DNA from: Tethya wilhelma | Taxonomy: Eukaryota > Porifera > Demospongiae > Tethyida > Tethyidae | NCBI GenBank assembly: GCA_964030475.1 | Contig: CAXIPT010000022.1 | Span: forward strand, 130,822 to 194,821 | DNA: 64,000 bases | Direction: 5' to 3' | Shown: positions 33,901-48,900 of the stretch, one piece after another | Layout of the letters: each line of letters starts with the position of its first letter | Numbering within the stretch: the stretch's first letter is position 1 | The notes under the pieces: model-generated | Databases searched by the model: none | What the model was told of the DNA's origin: nothing | The model's input: only the letters and a program-made list of their open reading frames with translations | Program-made: the position numbers and the translations under genes

Positions 33901-36900
33901 TTAAACAAACACACCGACAGACAGACAGACATGCAGACAGACAAAACGACTACTGTAACCCTTGCTGCACATACGCCCACCAAGGGTTAATTATTTTGCT
34001 GTTTAGCATTTAGAATCCAGATTCAGAATTTTCTGGATCTCATATTGAGATTATGTAGTCCATTATGATTGTGGTCCATGTAAGCTATGTCTAATTAGAG
34101 TGAGAGACTTACTCTTCTTATTACATAATTTTCAGATTGTATCACATCACATGGTATCATACGTACGGTAGTACGTATAGTAGGAATGGGCCGAATGTCC
34201 CATAGGCACAATACAAAATGTTTATGATCAAACAAAACAAAATTGAGTCTTCAAACTTGCTCACAGTCTCTCACTGACAGATTACCAATTGTATGCAAGG
34301 CCTAAAACTCACAGAACTTTCCTCAGCACTCGTAGAGAGAGCTAGTGGGAAGCCACAATAGTGCCATTTTTGTTCATCTAACTTCCTAACTGACTTACTT
34401 GAAAAGCATTTCCAGAGAACCAGAAAGTGTTGAGCCAACTTTGACAGCACAAAGTCACTCCTTTTCATAGGTACTACATTCCTTGATACTCGTTTTCATC
34501 ACAAATAAGCCTAAACAAAAACTAGAAAGCTTTGAAACTTAGAGTATAAATTCATGTACTACCATCTTCTTGTAGGTAGAGTTCAAAGGTCATCCACGTG
34601 GCATTAAACGCGCATGCGCATAAGCTGCTCTAGCAGCCAATGTAGCTGCTTTTCAGATAACTCAAGCTTTTTATAGGGACTAACCAGTCTCTGATAGTCT
34701 CTTCACTGTAGTGTTGAAAAAAGTGAATGAACAAGTAGTAAAAATTTCAAAAAAATTAGCAGTGTAGAATTGGGCAGTGCATTAAAAAGTATTGGAACAA
34801 GGAATAGTCCCAATTTCGGCACATGACTACTTCATTTTTGTGCTCAAGTCTTGGCTGGTATTAATCTAATCATGCATGCTATACACTGTACTTTATTCCA
34901 CTTTTTAGCCGAGTGATAAGATTGGCAGGAATTTGAACCATGTGATAAAAATTAATGTGATACTGATAAGCTATTCAAGTACAGATCACATTCTTTGATC
35001 CATTTACGACAATAATAGCTATGCATGACGGATAAAAATGAAAATGAAGTAGTCATGTGCCGAAATTGAGACCATTCCTTGTTCCAATACTTTTTAATGC
35101 ACTGCCCATTCCTACACTGCTAATTTTTTTGAAATTTTTACTACTTGTAATTATATCCACATGATCATTTAAAGGGTTTACAAATCCTCAGAGAAAGATT
35201 TTGCTATAAGTGTTCAAACAAGCACATGGCCTCCCTCAAACTGTTTTCTAAGTGCTTGTACTGATTGAATTAAAACAGCGAACTAGTGTGTCAACCTGAG
35301 CTGAGGCTTAGTAGATTGAAGCAAGACTGACACGCAGAAGTAAAACCAATTGTGAGGGTCTAGCAAAGAGCTTTTTATACTTGCTTGCAAAATCTGATGT
35401 TTCCGATTCACGCTGAGGTCAGGTCTGCTCACTTTACAAGTGTTTCTTTCATTTTACGAAGCAGTATTCCACAAACACTCTTCATCTCTCCTTAGTCAAT
35501 GATAAAAAACAAGCTCTGAAAGCACTAAAACAAGATGAACTGCCTTATAGAGTAAGCCACTGATTATCAGCCACCATCAATTTCCGACATGATTTCTGAC
35601 TGGCCTGTGAGTGCTACTACCTCAAGTTTGGTACTAAAAGATAGCTCATGAAAAATTACCCTTGGTTGTGTAGACTTCAAGCTCCACCCACTAACCTGAA
35701 AGACTTCCCAATGCCATTAAGTAGTAGCCAAATTTAATCTATAATCGGCAAAAATACCAATTTTCAGATGGCAGCTAATAAACACCCTGAAACTAATGTT
35801 TGAGCTACCAAATCTGAAAATCAAAAAGTTCAATCCTCCTACTAGCTACTGGTATTTCCAAAGAAGTCCTGATGGCATGTAGCACCGCCTCAAACCATGC
35901 CGTCATAATAATCGAGATCAAGTAATCAATAATCGGCCAGCAATTTTCACATTTTACCTGATTCTAGAACAGTGGAAGTCTGAGATAGTGACACTGTCTC
36001 TAGTATAAATGCTTAGATGTAACAGAGTATTTCTAGTCCAAGCGCTTAATTGTGTTTTGCTAACTCTGTAGCAAGCTAGCTTGTGATAATATTATGATTG
36101 CGACGTTGCCTAAGTAGCCACGCCCATGCAACTGTACAGTCTGCATTGCCAGCCTGGATGTTATACAGCTGCAGTAAAGTGTAGAAAGTGTGGTTTACAT
36201 GACATTGCGATGCTGATGGTATACCTATAATAATGTATGCATGCCTCGATAGCCTTCTCAGAGTCAATGCCTAATTAAGCCTTCTCAGAGTCAATGCCTA
36301 ATTAATGCATTGATGCAATAAATATAGTATTGTATAGACAGTGTGTAATACAGCGTATATACGCCGAGGGTTGTGCACCGGTCATGCATATGGTGCCTTT
36401 CATTTTAGAGTTGTACTGAGTCCTCATGATTCCGGGTCTGACATTATAATAAAGAAAGGTTTCACTGTGAATAACACGGCCTTGCTGGCACCGTAACTTA
36501 CAGTCTAAGACCCTGACTGTTACACAAACAGTATCCCAGAATCTTAAAGACAATTAAGACTATCTTAATGAATGATAATTTTTAAATTCTTGATACCCTT
36601 GCATGCATGATTATAGGTTGAGACAAGGAAATGGGCGCCAGTGGCTTCGCTATCTCAATTGTACATCTGCAGATACTGCTTTGCACCATTGCCATCAAGT
36701 ATCTGGTTTTGGTTGTTACAGAAACAGTAACTATAAAGATGTTGGATTATCCTGTTTTCGAAGCAAGTATATACTAATAAAGTTAAATTCTTCATTAAAA
36801 TTATTATTTTTATGAATTATGATTGTTTTAGATGGCTCTTTAAGGCTTGTTACTGGGTCTTCAACCTATGCTACTAGTGCTGGTCGTCTAGAGGTATACC

Positions 36901-39900
36901 TCAACAATGAATGGGGCACAGTCTGTGCCAATGGTTTTGATGCTGTTGATGCTGATGTTGCTTGTCGTCAACTGGGGTATCATAGTTTCTTGGTCAGTCA
37001 ATCAAGTACTTTTGGGAGTGTCCAATTACTTTTTGGGTGAGTTTGTAACCAGAGTTAATTTTTAATTAATAAAAAAGTATTAAAATTTAATGTCAGTAAT
37101 GTCCAAATTGCAAAAAGTAAGAATATAAGAAATAGATGAAATTTCTTTCCTGCATCTACACGTATACCTGCAGGCAACATTGTGAACTCCAAACTAAGCA
37201 AATTATGAAGGGTTCACCATCCATACAGTATACATTATACATATAATATAGCATAATATTATTAAGCCTCGGCGCGTGCGTAGCACGTGCAGAGGGTTAC
37301 GGTAGTCGTTTTGTGTGTGTGTGTGTGTGTGTCTGTTACTAAATTATCTGAAGAATGGCAGCTCTAGAGTCACAATGGAAGATACTTACGTTCATGAATC
37401 GAAATTATCTTGAAATTTGATGTGTAGAATCTTGCAAAACAATGTAGTTTCTGAGATCTGAGGCTTTTGTGCATCTCTGAGCGCTTAGGCTTCGAAACCA
37501 CACCCATCAATTACACCCCATGTAGTGTGCGTTATCTAGAAATACAGTAGGCTTGGAGGATCTGGACTGAGAGTGCTGGGCCAGTTTAGATATCTTGGCT
37601 GCTTGTCCAGGCAAGTAACTCAAGTAAGATAGCACTTTGTGGAACTATCATGATGATCTTACTGATCTTAGATACATGTATGTTGTTTTGAGTGAACTTC
37701 AGGCTGCACTGATGCCTGAATCAGTACTGAGTTGCCAGTCAGATAATTTATCATTCAAATGTAAATATGCATCTGCAGTGTAACTGTTAAAGTTTCACTG
37801 TTCAATGGATATTAATTTTAGTCTTAAGTGAGTGTTCTATAGATTATAGCTAGGCTGGCTCAACTTGATCGTACCGGCTTGATTGGGGCTGCGCAGGTCA
37901 TTTCAAGATGCCAGCTTACTTGGGTCTCAATACTCAATGATGACGGTCTTCCTTTACTGATATACTGTGTCATTCATTTTTGTTTTGCATGCTAGCTATA
38001 TGAGTGCGCCGAGGCTTGTGCACCGTAGGTGCTTTCATTATACATGCAGCAGGAAAAATTTGAGTCCATCCACTATTTACAATCTGACATACATGCATGT
38101 AGCACTGTGCAATTGGTTTGCTACAGATTCTGAAGTAAACATTCCCAGAATCTTTGTACAAGCTTTACATGCATATGCCCATGTATGTCCATAAGTATGT
38201 AATAGTTGTGATTTACTGAACACGATTCCAGATAATCCTGTATTATAATTAATTTTGTATTACCGTATAGCCAGAAATATTGACAGGGATTTTAATTTGA
38301 CGGTTTGACGGTCAAAGTCCAAATCGTCAAATTTAAAATTTAAATCCACCAATATTTTGGGTGGGTATATGAATATTAATGTATTATGCGCACAGGCCAA
38401 TCGTCAAATTTAAGTTCGTCAATATTTTTATTTTACATTCTGCAGAGCAAACCGTCAAAATTTTTGATCGTCAATATTTCCGGCTATACAGTATATATAT
38501 ATACATATATATATATTATATATATACTTTTTAAATGTAGATACTCTTCAGCTGCTTCTGGTGTTCCCATATGGTTAGATCAAATTTCCTGTTCGTTCAC
38601 TGATAATGCTCTTATTGATTGTGATCACAGTCAAACAACTAGTTGTACTCATGACAGTGATGTTGTTGTCGTATGTACTGATGGTAAGTTAGTGTTATAG
38701 TTAGTCTGCGTGCATGTGTGGTAGAATAGACTAAGTTATAGTTAATGCACAGTAGCAGGGAATTATGGCAATAAAAGTCCAATATGTTTGAGGGCGCCAG
38801 GCCCAGAGTAAGGATGCTTATGTTAATTGCCATATTTCCTGTCCTACTGTGCATCAACTGTTATACAAGTAGTAAAAATTTTTATATAATGAGAAGTGTA
38901 GGAATGGGTAGTACCGTAAAAAGCAATGAAACAAGGCAAGTCTCTGAATTTCAGCAATTCCAACGTTCTGGTTCACTGTTTTGTAAAGATCAACGTCATG
39001 CATGATGTTACAACTAGTCAAGCAGCAGACACAGACTATATATAAACTTAGCTTCAACAACTTTTTTGTCCAGTATAAACCTATAGTGAAAAAACAGGGT
39101 ACAGCAAGTCTCATAATTTTTGAGAATAAATCTAGGCATAGAGAAGGACGAATGTTGAATGTTAATAGTGTGGATGTGTACGTACACCGTCTTCCACCAA
39201 AAATGTGACCAGATATACCTAGGTGCTAGAATTCTTTAGCAGTCTGTGACTCAGAATTAACAGCAACAGCAACTGTAGAAGTATTTCTTTTTGAAAAGGA
39301 AAAAAAGGCAAGTAACAACAAAATGGGCCTTTATTAACAAGCAGTTTCTTTGACAATAATTATACTACTAGTAATTATTTATATTTGTACTATGAGTATC
39401 TATATAGTGTATGGTTACCAGGTAATTGTACTCCTGAGGGCTGTTGTATCCCGAGGGAAGACATACAACAGCACAAAGGAGTACAAAACCATACACACTA
39501 GACACTCATGTACCATAGTGGTCACTAAATAAACTCAGCTGATATACCCTAGGGTAAAACCACCATGTACCTTGGCTTGCTATATAGAGTTACCACTGGT
39601 GGTTAGCCAGTGTACATGGGATATGTATAATTTACGTAGAGTACGAGCGTTTACAGTGCATTAACTGGTTTGTAGTATGAAAAAGTCTAACATTTCTTCG
39701 CTGACTAGAATGGCTGAGCAATTTGAGTACAGTTCTGTGTTTTTGAAGCGAAGTTTTGGAGCTAGATATATAGCCCTCCAACAAAGAGGCTCAAGTCAGC
39801 ACATTGCCAATTAAGAGTAGCCTGACATCTAGGTAGCAAGAAAAAGAGGCCAACAAAGCGGCGGCAAAAGGAGTGGTGCCATTGAAAGACAGGTGAACTT

Positions 39901-42900
39901 CTATCAGTCTTAATTTGCTTTCTAACTCTAAAACAAACTGTATTTGCTGCAACTGTGCTCTATTATCCCTATATAGCCGTGCTCTATTATGCCCAGTCAT
40001 GCTCTATTATCCCTAGCCGTGCTCTATTTTCCAACCACAGGATGTTGCGGTCTAGTAGCGCTTACTCTGTACATAGTACGGGATTTATAGAGTAATAGTT
40101 TTTCCTTTTGATGTCATAAGGCTTCATACTACAAAGCTATATATGCATATGCAGCCACTCATAGATTATATTATGTGCAACTTGCATAACTTCCTTAATT
40201 GGTTGGATTATCCCTTGGCTCAGTGCACATTGTGCAAAATAGTGCCTCAAGCTACTTTGCATTCGCCACTTGTAATTGTATGCAGTATATTGACAGTGCA
40301 TGGTGTATCCAGAATTTCAGTTATGGGGGTGTTGATATAATGCGGGCGCAAAGCGCCCTGAAAATTTGGGGTAACAATGCCCACTTTTGCATCACGTGAG
40401 CAAAATTATTAATAGTTATTCATGCGATCGCACTGGAGATGGCATCGTGTTCTGCAGTTTTTTCGGCTTTTTCTTCAATCTTATGTAAAATTTCACTCTT
40501 GAAAGTGAATTTATAGTCTTATCAGCTTATATTTTATTTATTTCAAGCATAATTAATTCATTGAACTGTGCTCGTCTTGAGCATTGCTTTTACGCGCTAT
40601 GACATCATTATTTTCTGAGCCAGGGGGTGCTCAATTAAGCACCCTGAGCACCATGCTGGATACGCCACTGTATTGATATGTGCATGATGATGATGCTGCA
40701 GACTCCAAAGACCTCCTGTCATATGCCTTCAGGTTGAAGTACTCAAAGTAACCAAGCTGCTAGCTTACTGTACATGTCAGTCAAATTATACATGTATATA
40801 GCTGCATGCTATATACATAGCAGCCATGTATATACCAGCAGTGAACCTCAGATCACTGACTTGATTTAGCTTTCAAGTTTGTATACAGGGCTGCATGCAT
40901 GAGGCTCACTTGTATAGTACTTTTTGCTTTCTAGCTGTTACTCTTGCACAAAAACGGGAGTATATAATTTACTCTTGCTCACTAAAACCAAAGATAAACA
41001 GAGTCAACGCTTGAGTGCTCTATGTACAGCTACATGCATGGTACGTTGAGCTATTAAGTAACCATCTTTACCAGAATAAAATTGCATTCCAAAATCATTA
41101 TGACGTAACGTCACGATAGAACTAATTGCATTACTAAAGTGCGACAGGACATACATATTATATCGTATAGCGGGTAAATTTGGCGAATTGGCGAATTATT
41201 CTTCAAATCACCAAATTAAAAATCGCCAAACAGTTTAATATGTACGTGCGCCGATATAAACTATGCGGTGTACAGAGTTGAATCGCCAAATTAAAAATCA
41301 CCAATAATCCTAAAATGAGAATTAGCCAAATTTTAAGCCCGCCAAATTTACCCGCTATACGGTATACATAAATCACTTGCTGGCAAACTGAGCCATACGT
41401 CGCGCTAAGGTGTTGGCAATTAGTCATTCCCTTCCAATTCTTTAGATGAGAAACTTATGTTTCAAAATATACACAAAAGATCATATTGAGTCAACATGTG
41501 GCTAACAAATTACTTACAAACGCAAATATGGTACTGTTCACATACTAACATTACGTGCATACTACATTGTTTACAGCAGATATAGCTCCTGCATGTTCTA
41601 TAAGCTAAAGTCTATCCAGATTCACTTGAGCCTTCAAAATTTCTTCATGACTTAGCCATATATCTACAAGTAGTAAAAATTTCAAAAAATAAGCAGTGTA
41701 GGAATGGGCAGTGCATTAAAAAGTATTGGAACAAGGAATGGTCCCAATTTCGGCACATGACTACTTCATTTTCATTTTTATCCGTCATGCATAGCTATTA
41801 TTGTCGTAAATTGATCAAAGAATGATCTGTACTTGAATAGCTTATCAGTATCACATTAATTTTTATCACATGGTTCAAATTCCTGCCAATCTTATCACTT
41901 GGCTAAAAAGTGGAATAAAGTATAGCATGCATGACTAGATTAATACCAGCCAAGACTTGGGCACAAATGAAGTAGTCATGTGCCGAAATTGGGACCATTC
42001 CTTGTTCCAATACTTTTTAATGCACTGCCCATTCCTACACTGCTTATTTTTTGAAATTTTTACTACTTGTTCATTCACTTTTTTCAACACTACAGTGAAG
42101 AGACTATCAGAGACTGGTTAGTCCCTATAAAAAGCTTGAGTTATCTAAGAAGCAGCTACATTGGCTGCTAGAGCAGCTTATGCGCATGCGCGTTTAATGC
42201 CACGTGCATGGATGACCTTTGAACTCTACCTATTAGAAGATGGCTACATTGAAGTACATGAATTTATACTCTAAGTTTCAAAGCTTTCTAGTTTTTGTTT
42301 AGGCTTATTTGTGATGAAAACGAGTATCAAGGAATGTAGTACCTATGGAAAGGAGTTACTTTGTGCTGTCAAAGTTGGCTCAACACTTTCTGGTTCTCTG
42401 GAAATGCTTTTCAAGTCAGTCAGTTAGGAAGTACGTACGTACGTACGTACGTACGTAAGTTAGATGAACAAAAATGGCACTATTATGGCTTCCCACTAGC
42501 TCTCTCTACGAGTGCTGAGGAAAGGTTCTGTGAGTTTTAGGCCTTGCATACAATTGGTAATCTGTCAGTGAGAGACTGTGAGCAAGTTTGAAGACTCAAT
42601 TTTGTTTTGTTAGATTTTTATGATCATAAACATTTTGTATTGTGCCTATGGGACATTCGGCCCATTCCTACTATACGTACTACCGTACGTATGATGAATG
42701 TCGCTATTTTAGATACCATTCGATTTCAAATTTCACGTAGATTCGTTTAAAGAGCACTACCCCTTACCATTTAAAAGTTACGCGTATATATACCCCATAC
42801 ATACTGAATACAGACATTCCATTAACCACAAATGCAGAAATTCTGTACTTAAGCAAACTCACACTATACTTTCTGGGCTCAAGTGAACGTACGCAAATAG

Positions 42901-45900
42901 ACTTTTAGAAAATGAGCCAAATGCTGACTACTATAGTAAGTGCATATCACCTGTCAAGGGAAAACCTACCATGCAGTTATTTTCGAATAAACATTAATGT
43001 GGTTGTTGAAGGGTGGAACCCAGCATGCAGTGAATTACATGAGGGTGCTCAGTGATCATTATTAATTTTGTATTTACATGCATAGATGAAGTACCTCTGC
43101 GACTTGTTTCAAATCAAGGAACTACTCCTAGTAGCAACAATGCTGGTCGCCTTGAGATAATGTTGGATGACACCTGGGGTACTGTGTGCAGTGATGGCTT
43201 TGATGTAAATGAAGCTACTCTTGCTTGCCAGCAGCTTGAATTTGATGGCTACATTTTTTATAGCTCTGGGCTAATTGAAACAGCAGGGTATTATAATGAA
43301 TGCTACAACAGTTACTAGAAGTAATTTCAGTCAGTTTTGTTTTGTATACAGCTATGTTCCAGCTCCCAGCCATGTTCCGATCTGGCTCTCTGATCTTGGC
43401 TGTACCTCCTCTGATACAACACTGGAGAGATGTCAACACAGTGGAGTGGCCAACAATGACTGTGACCACAGCAAAGATGTTGCATTATCATGTTTTAAAC
43501 GTATGTATTAATACATGTATATCACCAGTAAACAACTTGTAAAACATTGTGGGTGCTTAAATAGCTATAGGAGGGTCTAAAAAGAATATATATACTTCCC
43601 GGGAAATTTTTGAAATTATTATAGAGTGGCTCAGATGCACATTTGATGCATTTTGAGGTGAGTTGAAACAGTAAAAACAGTAAAAAAAATCCTTCAATAA
43701 GTAGTTGGAAGTGTGTCAATATGGATTGTAACGCTTGGTGCATGCAGGTGCACCATGGGTTGTTTTGTCTTTCTGTCTTTCTGTTTGTGTGATTCTTCCT
43801 AGCTACTATCATAGATTATAGATATATGTACCCGGGATTGGAAATGGAAGTCACATGACACATTTTTATGATGCACTCAGCATTGTCAATTTTGCAGCTT
43901 AGTTTTTTCTAGAGAAGTCAAAAACCAACAAACAGCAGCTACAAGACGACCCCAAAAGATTAGAATAAGTCATGAAATTAATAGTCACTAAAGTGTTTGC
44001 AATCGCGTAGTGCATGTACTTAAGAAGTTTTTAGTTCTGTGTGTGTACAGCTGTGCTCATTTTCGACCCACAGTTCTTTCTCTGATAGATACATTCGTTC
44101 AAACTGCCAAGAAGGGCATATAGTTTGTATTAGTGCTTGAGTTGATAGGGCACAAATTGGCTCTACTGCGTTCAGACAGTTGGGAGAGGGATGATAAGTT
44201 TTGATAGCAAAATTAGTCAAAATATGGCTTTGTCCAGTCTTAGCTGATGAACAACAGACCAAGAGAATATCTAGTATGGCTAAGGGCATATACTAAGACC
44301 TTCTCGAGACATAGAGACAGCTAGCTCACATTGATAAAGCGTACAGCCAACAGGAGAGGGAGAAAAAAAGTAGTGTAAGTAGTCCAATAATTTTGACCGC
44401 CTAGAAATTAGCTTATAAAACCTGTAAAGCATCATTTATTTACGTTAGTTCAAATAACTGACTTTACTTCCTTTTTCTCTTGGCTTGTACGAGGAGAGAG
44501 TTTTTTGAAAGAAATTAAAGCAGCCTTCTTTCTACAATCAATTTTACTCGACAAAAAATGACCAAAAATAACAATGTGGAAGGCACCGTGAGTTAACTAT
44601 GGGACTATACTGTAATGTGACCTCCATTTCCAATCCCGTGTATGTAGTCTATACAATCTATGCTAGCTACTATAATTATCTTAAGAATGGCAGTGCCAGT
44701 CATCAAACGTTTCATATATATACTGCCAAGATAAACTATCAAGATTATGTGCGTAGCATTCAACAAAAACTTGTGCAGTTCCTGAGATCTAAGGCATCTC
44801 TCAGTGCTAAACTTCAAGGCCACACATGCTGATTATGCCCTTTTTAGTGTGCTTCAATGAATTCAGATTGCAGAATTTATTGTAAGATGAATATTTCCAT
44901 TCACTTATCAAAAGGAGCAGAGGGACAGCTGACTTACTTTGTATCTAGTAGTAACAGAAGTAATTATACTGTTTTTAGTTTATTATTATAATTATTATAA
45001 GCAAAGTTTTGTCCGTGTGTGTGTGTGTGTGTATGTACGTGTGTGTGTAACAGAGGGTCACCGGAAGTAATGCCACCCCAAGCTAAAACAGTGCTTTTTT
45101 TTGGGACTGTGAAAAATGCAAGCTATATAAAAAGTATGCCTGGAGAACTAGCTTAGATAGTACTAGCCCAAGATAGAATCTCAGGCGCTACAAGTAGGGC
45201 TAGCTTTTTTTGAGATAGCTGACAAGGCTTACCAGTGCATGGCGTATGTATCCGACAAAGAAGTGTGATAAAGAAGCCAATCTTTCACAAAAGAAACATG
45301 GTGAGGGGAGAACTTAATTTCGCTTCTAGAATTCTGCTTCTTCGTCGTTGTACACGAAACACAGCTACCCAGATAACGAGTTTCTTTGCCAGCTGATTGC
45401 AAAAATGGATGGCGGAAGTCGGAAAATGGTCGTTTATGACGTCACATAATGAGATAAATTGCTCAGCTGGCCAAAGCAAAGCCATGCATATACATGCAGC
45501 ATTGCTTCCCTTTCCAATTGCTTATGCCAGCCAGTATTAATTAGTGATTGTTGTGTGTTGCTTCAACTGCAAAGGTTGTCCTAAGCCAACTGACCACAGA
45601 AAAATATTTATGCACAATAGCTTTGCTCATCAAAATAATTTTTATCTTACTATTGTTTGAGTTATAGTAACTGATCCTGTAAACATACATAAACAAGGAG
45701 TGGGCGAGCGAAGCAAGCCCCACTTCTTGTACTATATAAGCAGGTTTTTAATGAACCTTATGCATGTCAGACTCAACTACTATAGTCTAAGAGTGCTGGT
45801 ACTCTAACTTTTATGCAGCTAATCAGTGACCAAATATATAGACCAGTTGCATAGATTATCTATGTCAAAGTTGTCCTCTGGTGGGCCCACTGCAAATAGC

Positions 45901-48900
45901 TATAGGGTGCCATGCAAAGGTTAAGCACCTTTAGCGTTCATTCATATTGACTCGCAAGTTATATAAACTTTAGCTGTGTAGCAATGGGCAGTGTAACTGT
46001 AGAAAAAAGAAGGCAAGTCTCAAAACTAGCTTTGGCACATGACTACTTCAACGCAGAATTCCGCACACATAACGAGTACAGCTCTGATCAATCCCCAGAT
46101 ATTAATTGTACATTACTTTATGATTATTGTTCCCTAAGGTGATTCTATTCGACTTGTTTCATCATCCTCAACCTATGCTACTAGTGCTGGTCGTCTAGAG
46201 GTATACCTCAACAATGAATGGGGCACAGTCTGTGACAATGGTTTTAATGATGTTGCTGCTGATGTTGCTTGTCGTCAACTGGGCTACTTGGGTGTCTCTC
46301 CTGGAGCAGATGGCTTTGGCACTGTTGGTCAGCTTCGGTAATTATTTTTAGAATATACTATTTATAATTGGAATTATTATTATTGATTGTTCCTTTGTAT
46401 AGATTCAACCCAGCCCCCTCAAATGTCCCCATTGTGCTAACTGATGTCTCTTGTGGCTCGAACACTCGGATTTATAGACTAATTAACTGTAATAGCCGTT
46501 CAACAACCGAGAACTGTACTCATACTCAAGATGTGGCTATATCCTGTTTCAGTAAGCCATTGTGATAAGTAATATTCTGTACTGATTAAAGTAGAAATGA
46601 CATTGTGTACAGTTCAATGCACCAGTTGGGAATAGCATGAGCATTGTACAACAAATGACAACTATATAGTACAAGTAGTAAAAATTTCAAAAAAATGAAA
46701 AGTGTAGGAATGGGCAGTGCGGTAACTTGAAAGTATTGGAACAAGGCATGTCTTAATTTCGGCACATGACTACTTCATATTCTTGGTCCCCTCACATGGA
46801 TCCTTAGAGTCGTAAATGCAATGATTTGTATGTAACATAGCTTATTATTTCTACTAATCAGTTGGCTAAGCAGTAGAGTAAACTATAATAGACAGGTAAC
46901 TTAAACTGGACTGCCAGCCAAGAGTTAGGCACAAAATTAAACCTTCAAAGTTGCTAAGAGGTTCTTACTGACAGATTACCAACTGCATGCAAGGCCTAAA
47001 ACTCACAAAAACTTTCCTCAACACTCGTAGAGAGTGCTAATGGGAATTCCCCACCATAGTGCCATTTTTGTCCTAACGTACGTAGGTACGTACGTACTTT
47101 CTGACTGACTTACTTGAAAAGGATTTCCAGAGAACCAGAATGTGTTGAGCCTACTTTGACAGCACAAAGTAAGTTCTTTTCATGGGTACTACATTCCTAG
47201 ATACTCGTTTTCATTATAAATAGGCCTAAACAAAAACTATAGAGAGCTTTGAAACTTGGTGTATAAATTCATGTACTACAATCCAGCCATCTTTGCAGTT
47301 ATAGAGTTCAAAGGTCATTACCCACGTGGCATAATTATGCGTATGCGCATTAGCCTCTAGTATAAAGTAGTTCAGGTAGCTGCTACTCAAGCTTTTTGTA
47401 CAGACTAACCAGTCTCTAATAGTTTCCACACTGTAGTGTTGAAAAAAGTGAATGACCAAGTAGTAAAAAAAATGAAAAGTGTAGGAATGGGCAGTGCGGT
47501 ATATAAAAAGTATTGGAACAAGGCATGTCTCAATTTCGGCACATGGTGTCTATGGAGCAGTCGGCCCATTCCTACTATACGTACTACCATACATATGATA
47601 ATTTATTAGGACTAGATGATAATATTATTGAATATACTATGCATAATTATTTTGTTCTATACTATTTTGATACCATTACAATATATCAGTCTTTGTCTTT
47701 CGTGCCTTTTAGCAATCTATATATATATATATATGTGTACTCTTCAACAGTTTGTGTGTTAAACTATATTTATATGTCCATATAGTGGCATAGCCCGAAG
47801 TGGTTTAAAAAGTGCTCAAGTATCCCTTTTGAACCTATCTGAAAGGTCCAGAAAATAATTTTAAAAATTGGATTATTATATGCTTGTGTCTTGCTTTGTT
47901 TAAAACTGAATTTTAAAATTAGTCGTAGACCTTAAATACTGGATATGAACTAACTTCTGAACAAGTCTGCTATCATACGTACGGTAGTACGTATAGTAGG
48001 AATGGGCCAGCTGTCCCATAGACACAATACAAAATGTTGGTCACTATAAAAATCTAGTCAAACAAAATTAAACCTTCAAAGTTGCTCAGAGGCTCTTACT
48101 GACAGATTACCAACTGCATGCAATGCCTAAGACTCGCAAAAACTTTCCACAGCTCTCGTGGAGAGCGCTAGTGGGAAGCCACCATAGTGCCATTTTTGTT
48201 CATCTAACTTACTTACGTACTTACGTACTTCCTAACTGACTTACTTGAAAAGGATTTCCACAGAACCAGAATGTGTTGAGCCAACTTTGACAGCACAAAG
48301 TAAGTTCTTTTCATAGGTACTACATTCCTTGATACTCGTTTTGATCATAAATAGGCCTAAACAAAAACTAGAAAGCTTTGAAACTTAGTATATAAATTCA
48401 TGTACTACAATGCAGCCATCTTTGTAGGTAGAGTTCAAAGGTCATTATTCACGTGGCATTATTATGCGCATGCGCATTAGCCTCTTCCAGCATAAAGTAG
48501 CCTCTACTCAAGCTTTTTGTAGGGACTAACCAGTCTCTAATAGTCTCCATACTGTAGTGTTGAAAAAAGTGAATGAACAAGTAGTAAAAATTTCAAAAAA
48601 ATAAATAGTGTAGGAATGGGCAGTGCATTAAAAAGTATTGGAACAAGTGTCTCAATTTCGGCACATGACTACTTCATTTTTATACCCAACTCTTGGCTGG
48701 CAGTCCAGTTTAAGCTACCTGTTTGTTTTATAATAATTTAGTTTACTCCACAGCATAGCCAACTGATTAGTAGGAATTGGAACCAATGCAAAAATAATGA
48801 TACTATTGTCGCACATGCATCATTGGATTTATGACACTGAGGATCCATATGCATGAGGGATCAAGAATAAAAATGAAGTAGTCATGTGCCGAAATTGAGA

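Noticed and set aside
42428..42460. Regular ACGT repeats as a possible regulatory or CRISPR-like array
   Set aside because: It is a simple microsatellite inside a transposon copy, without spacers, and varies between copies.
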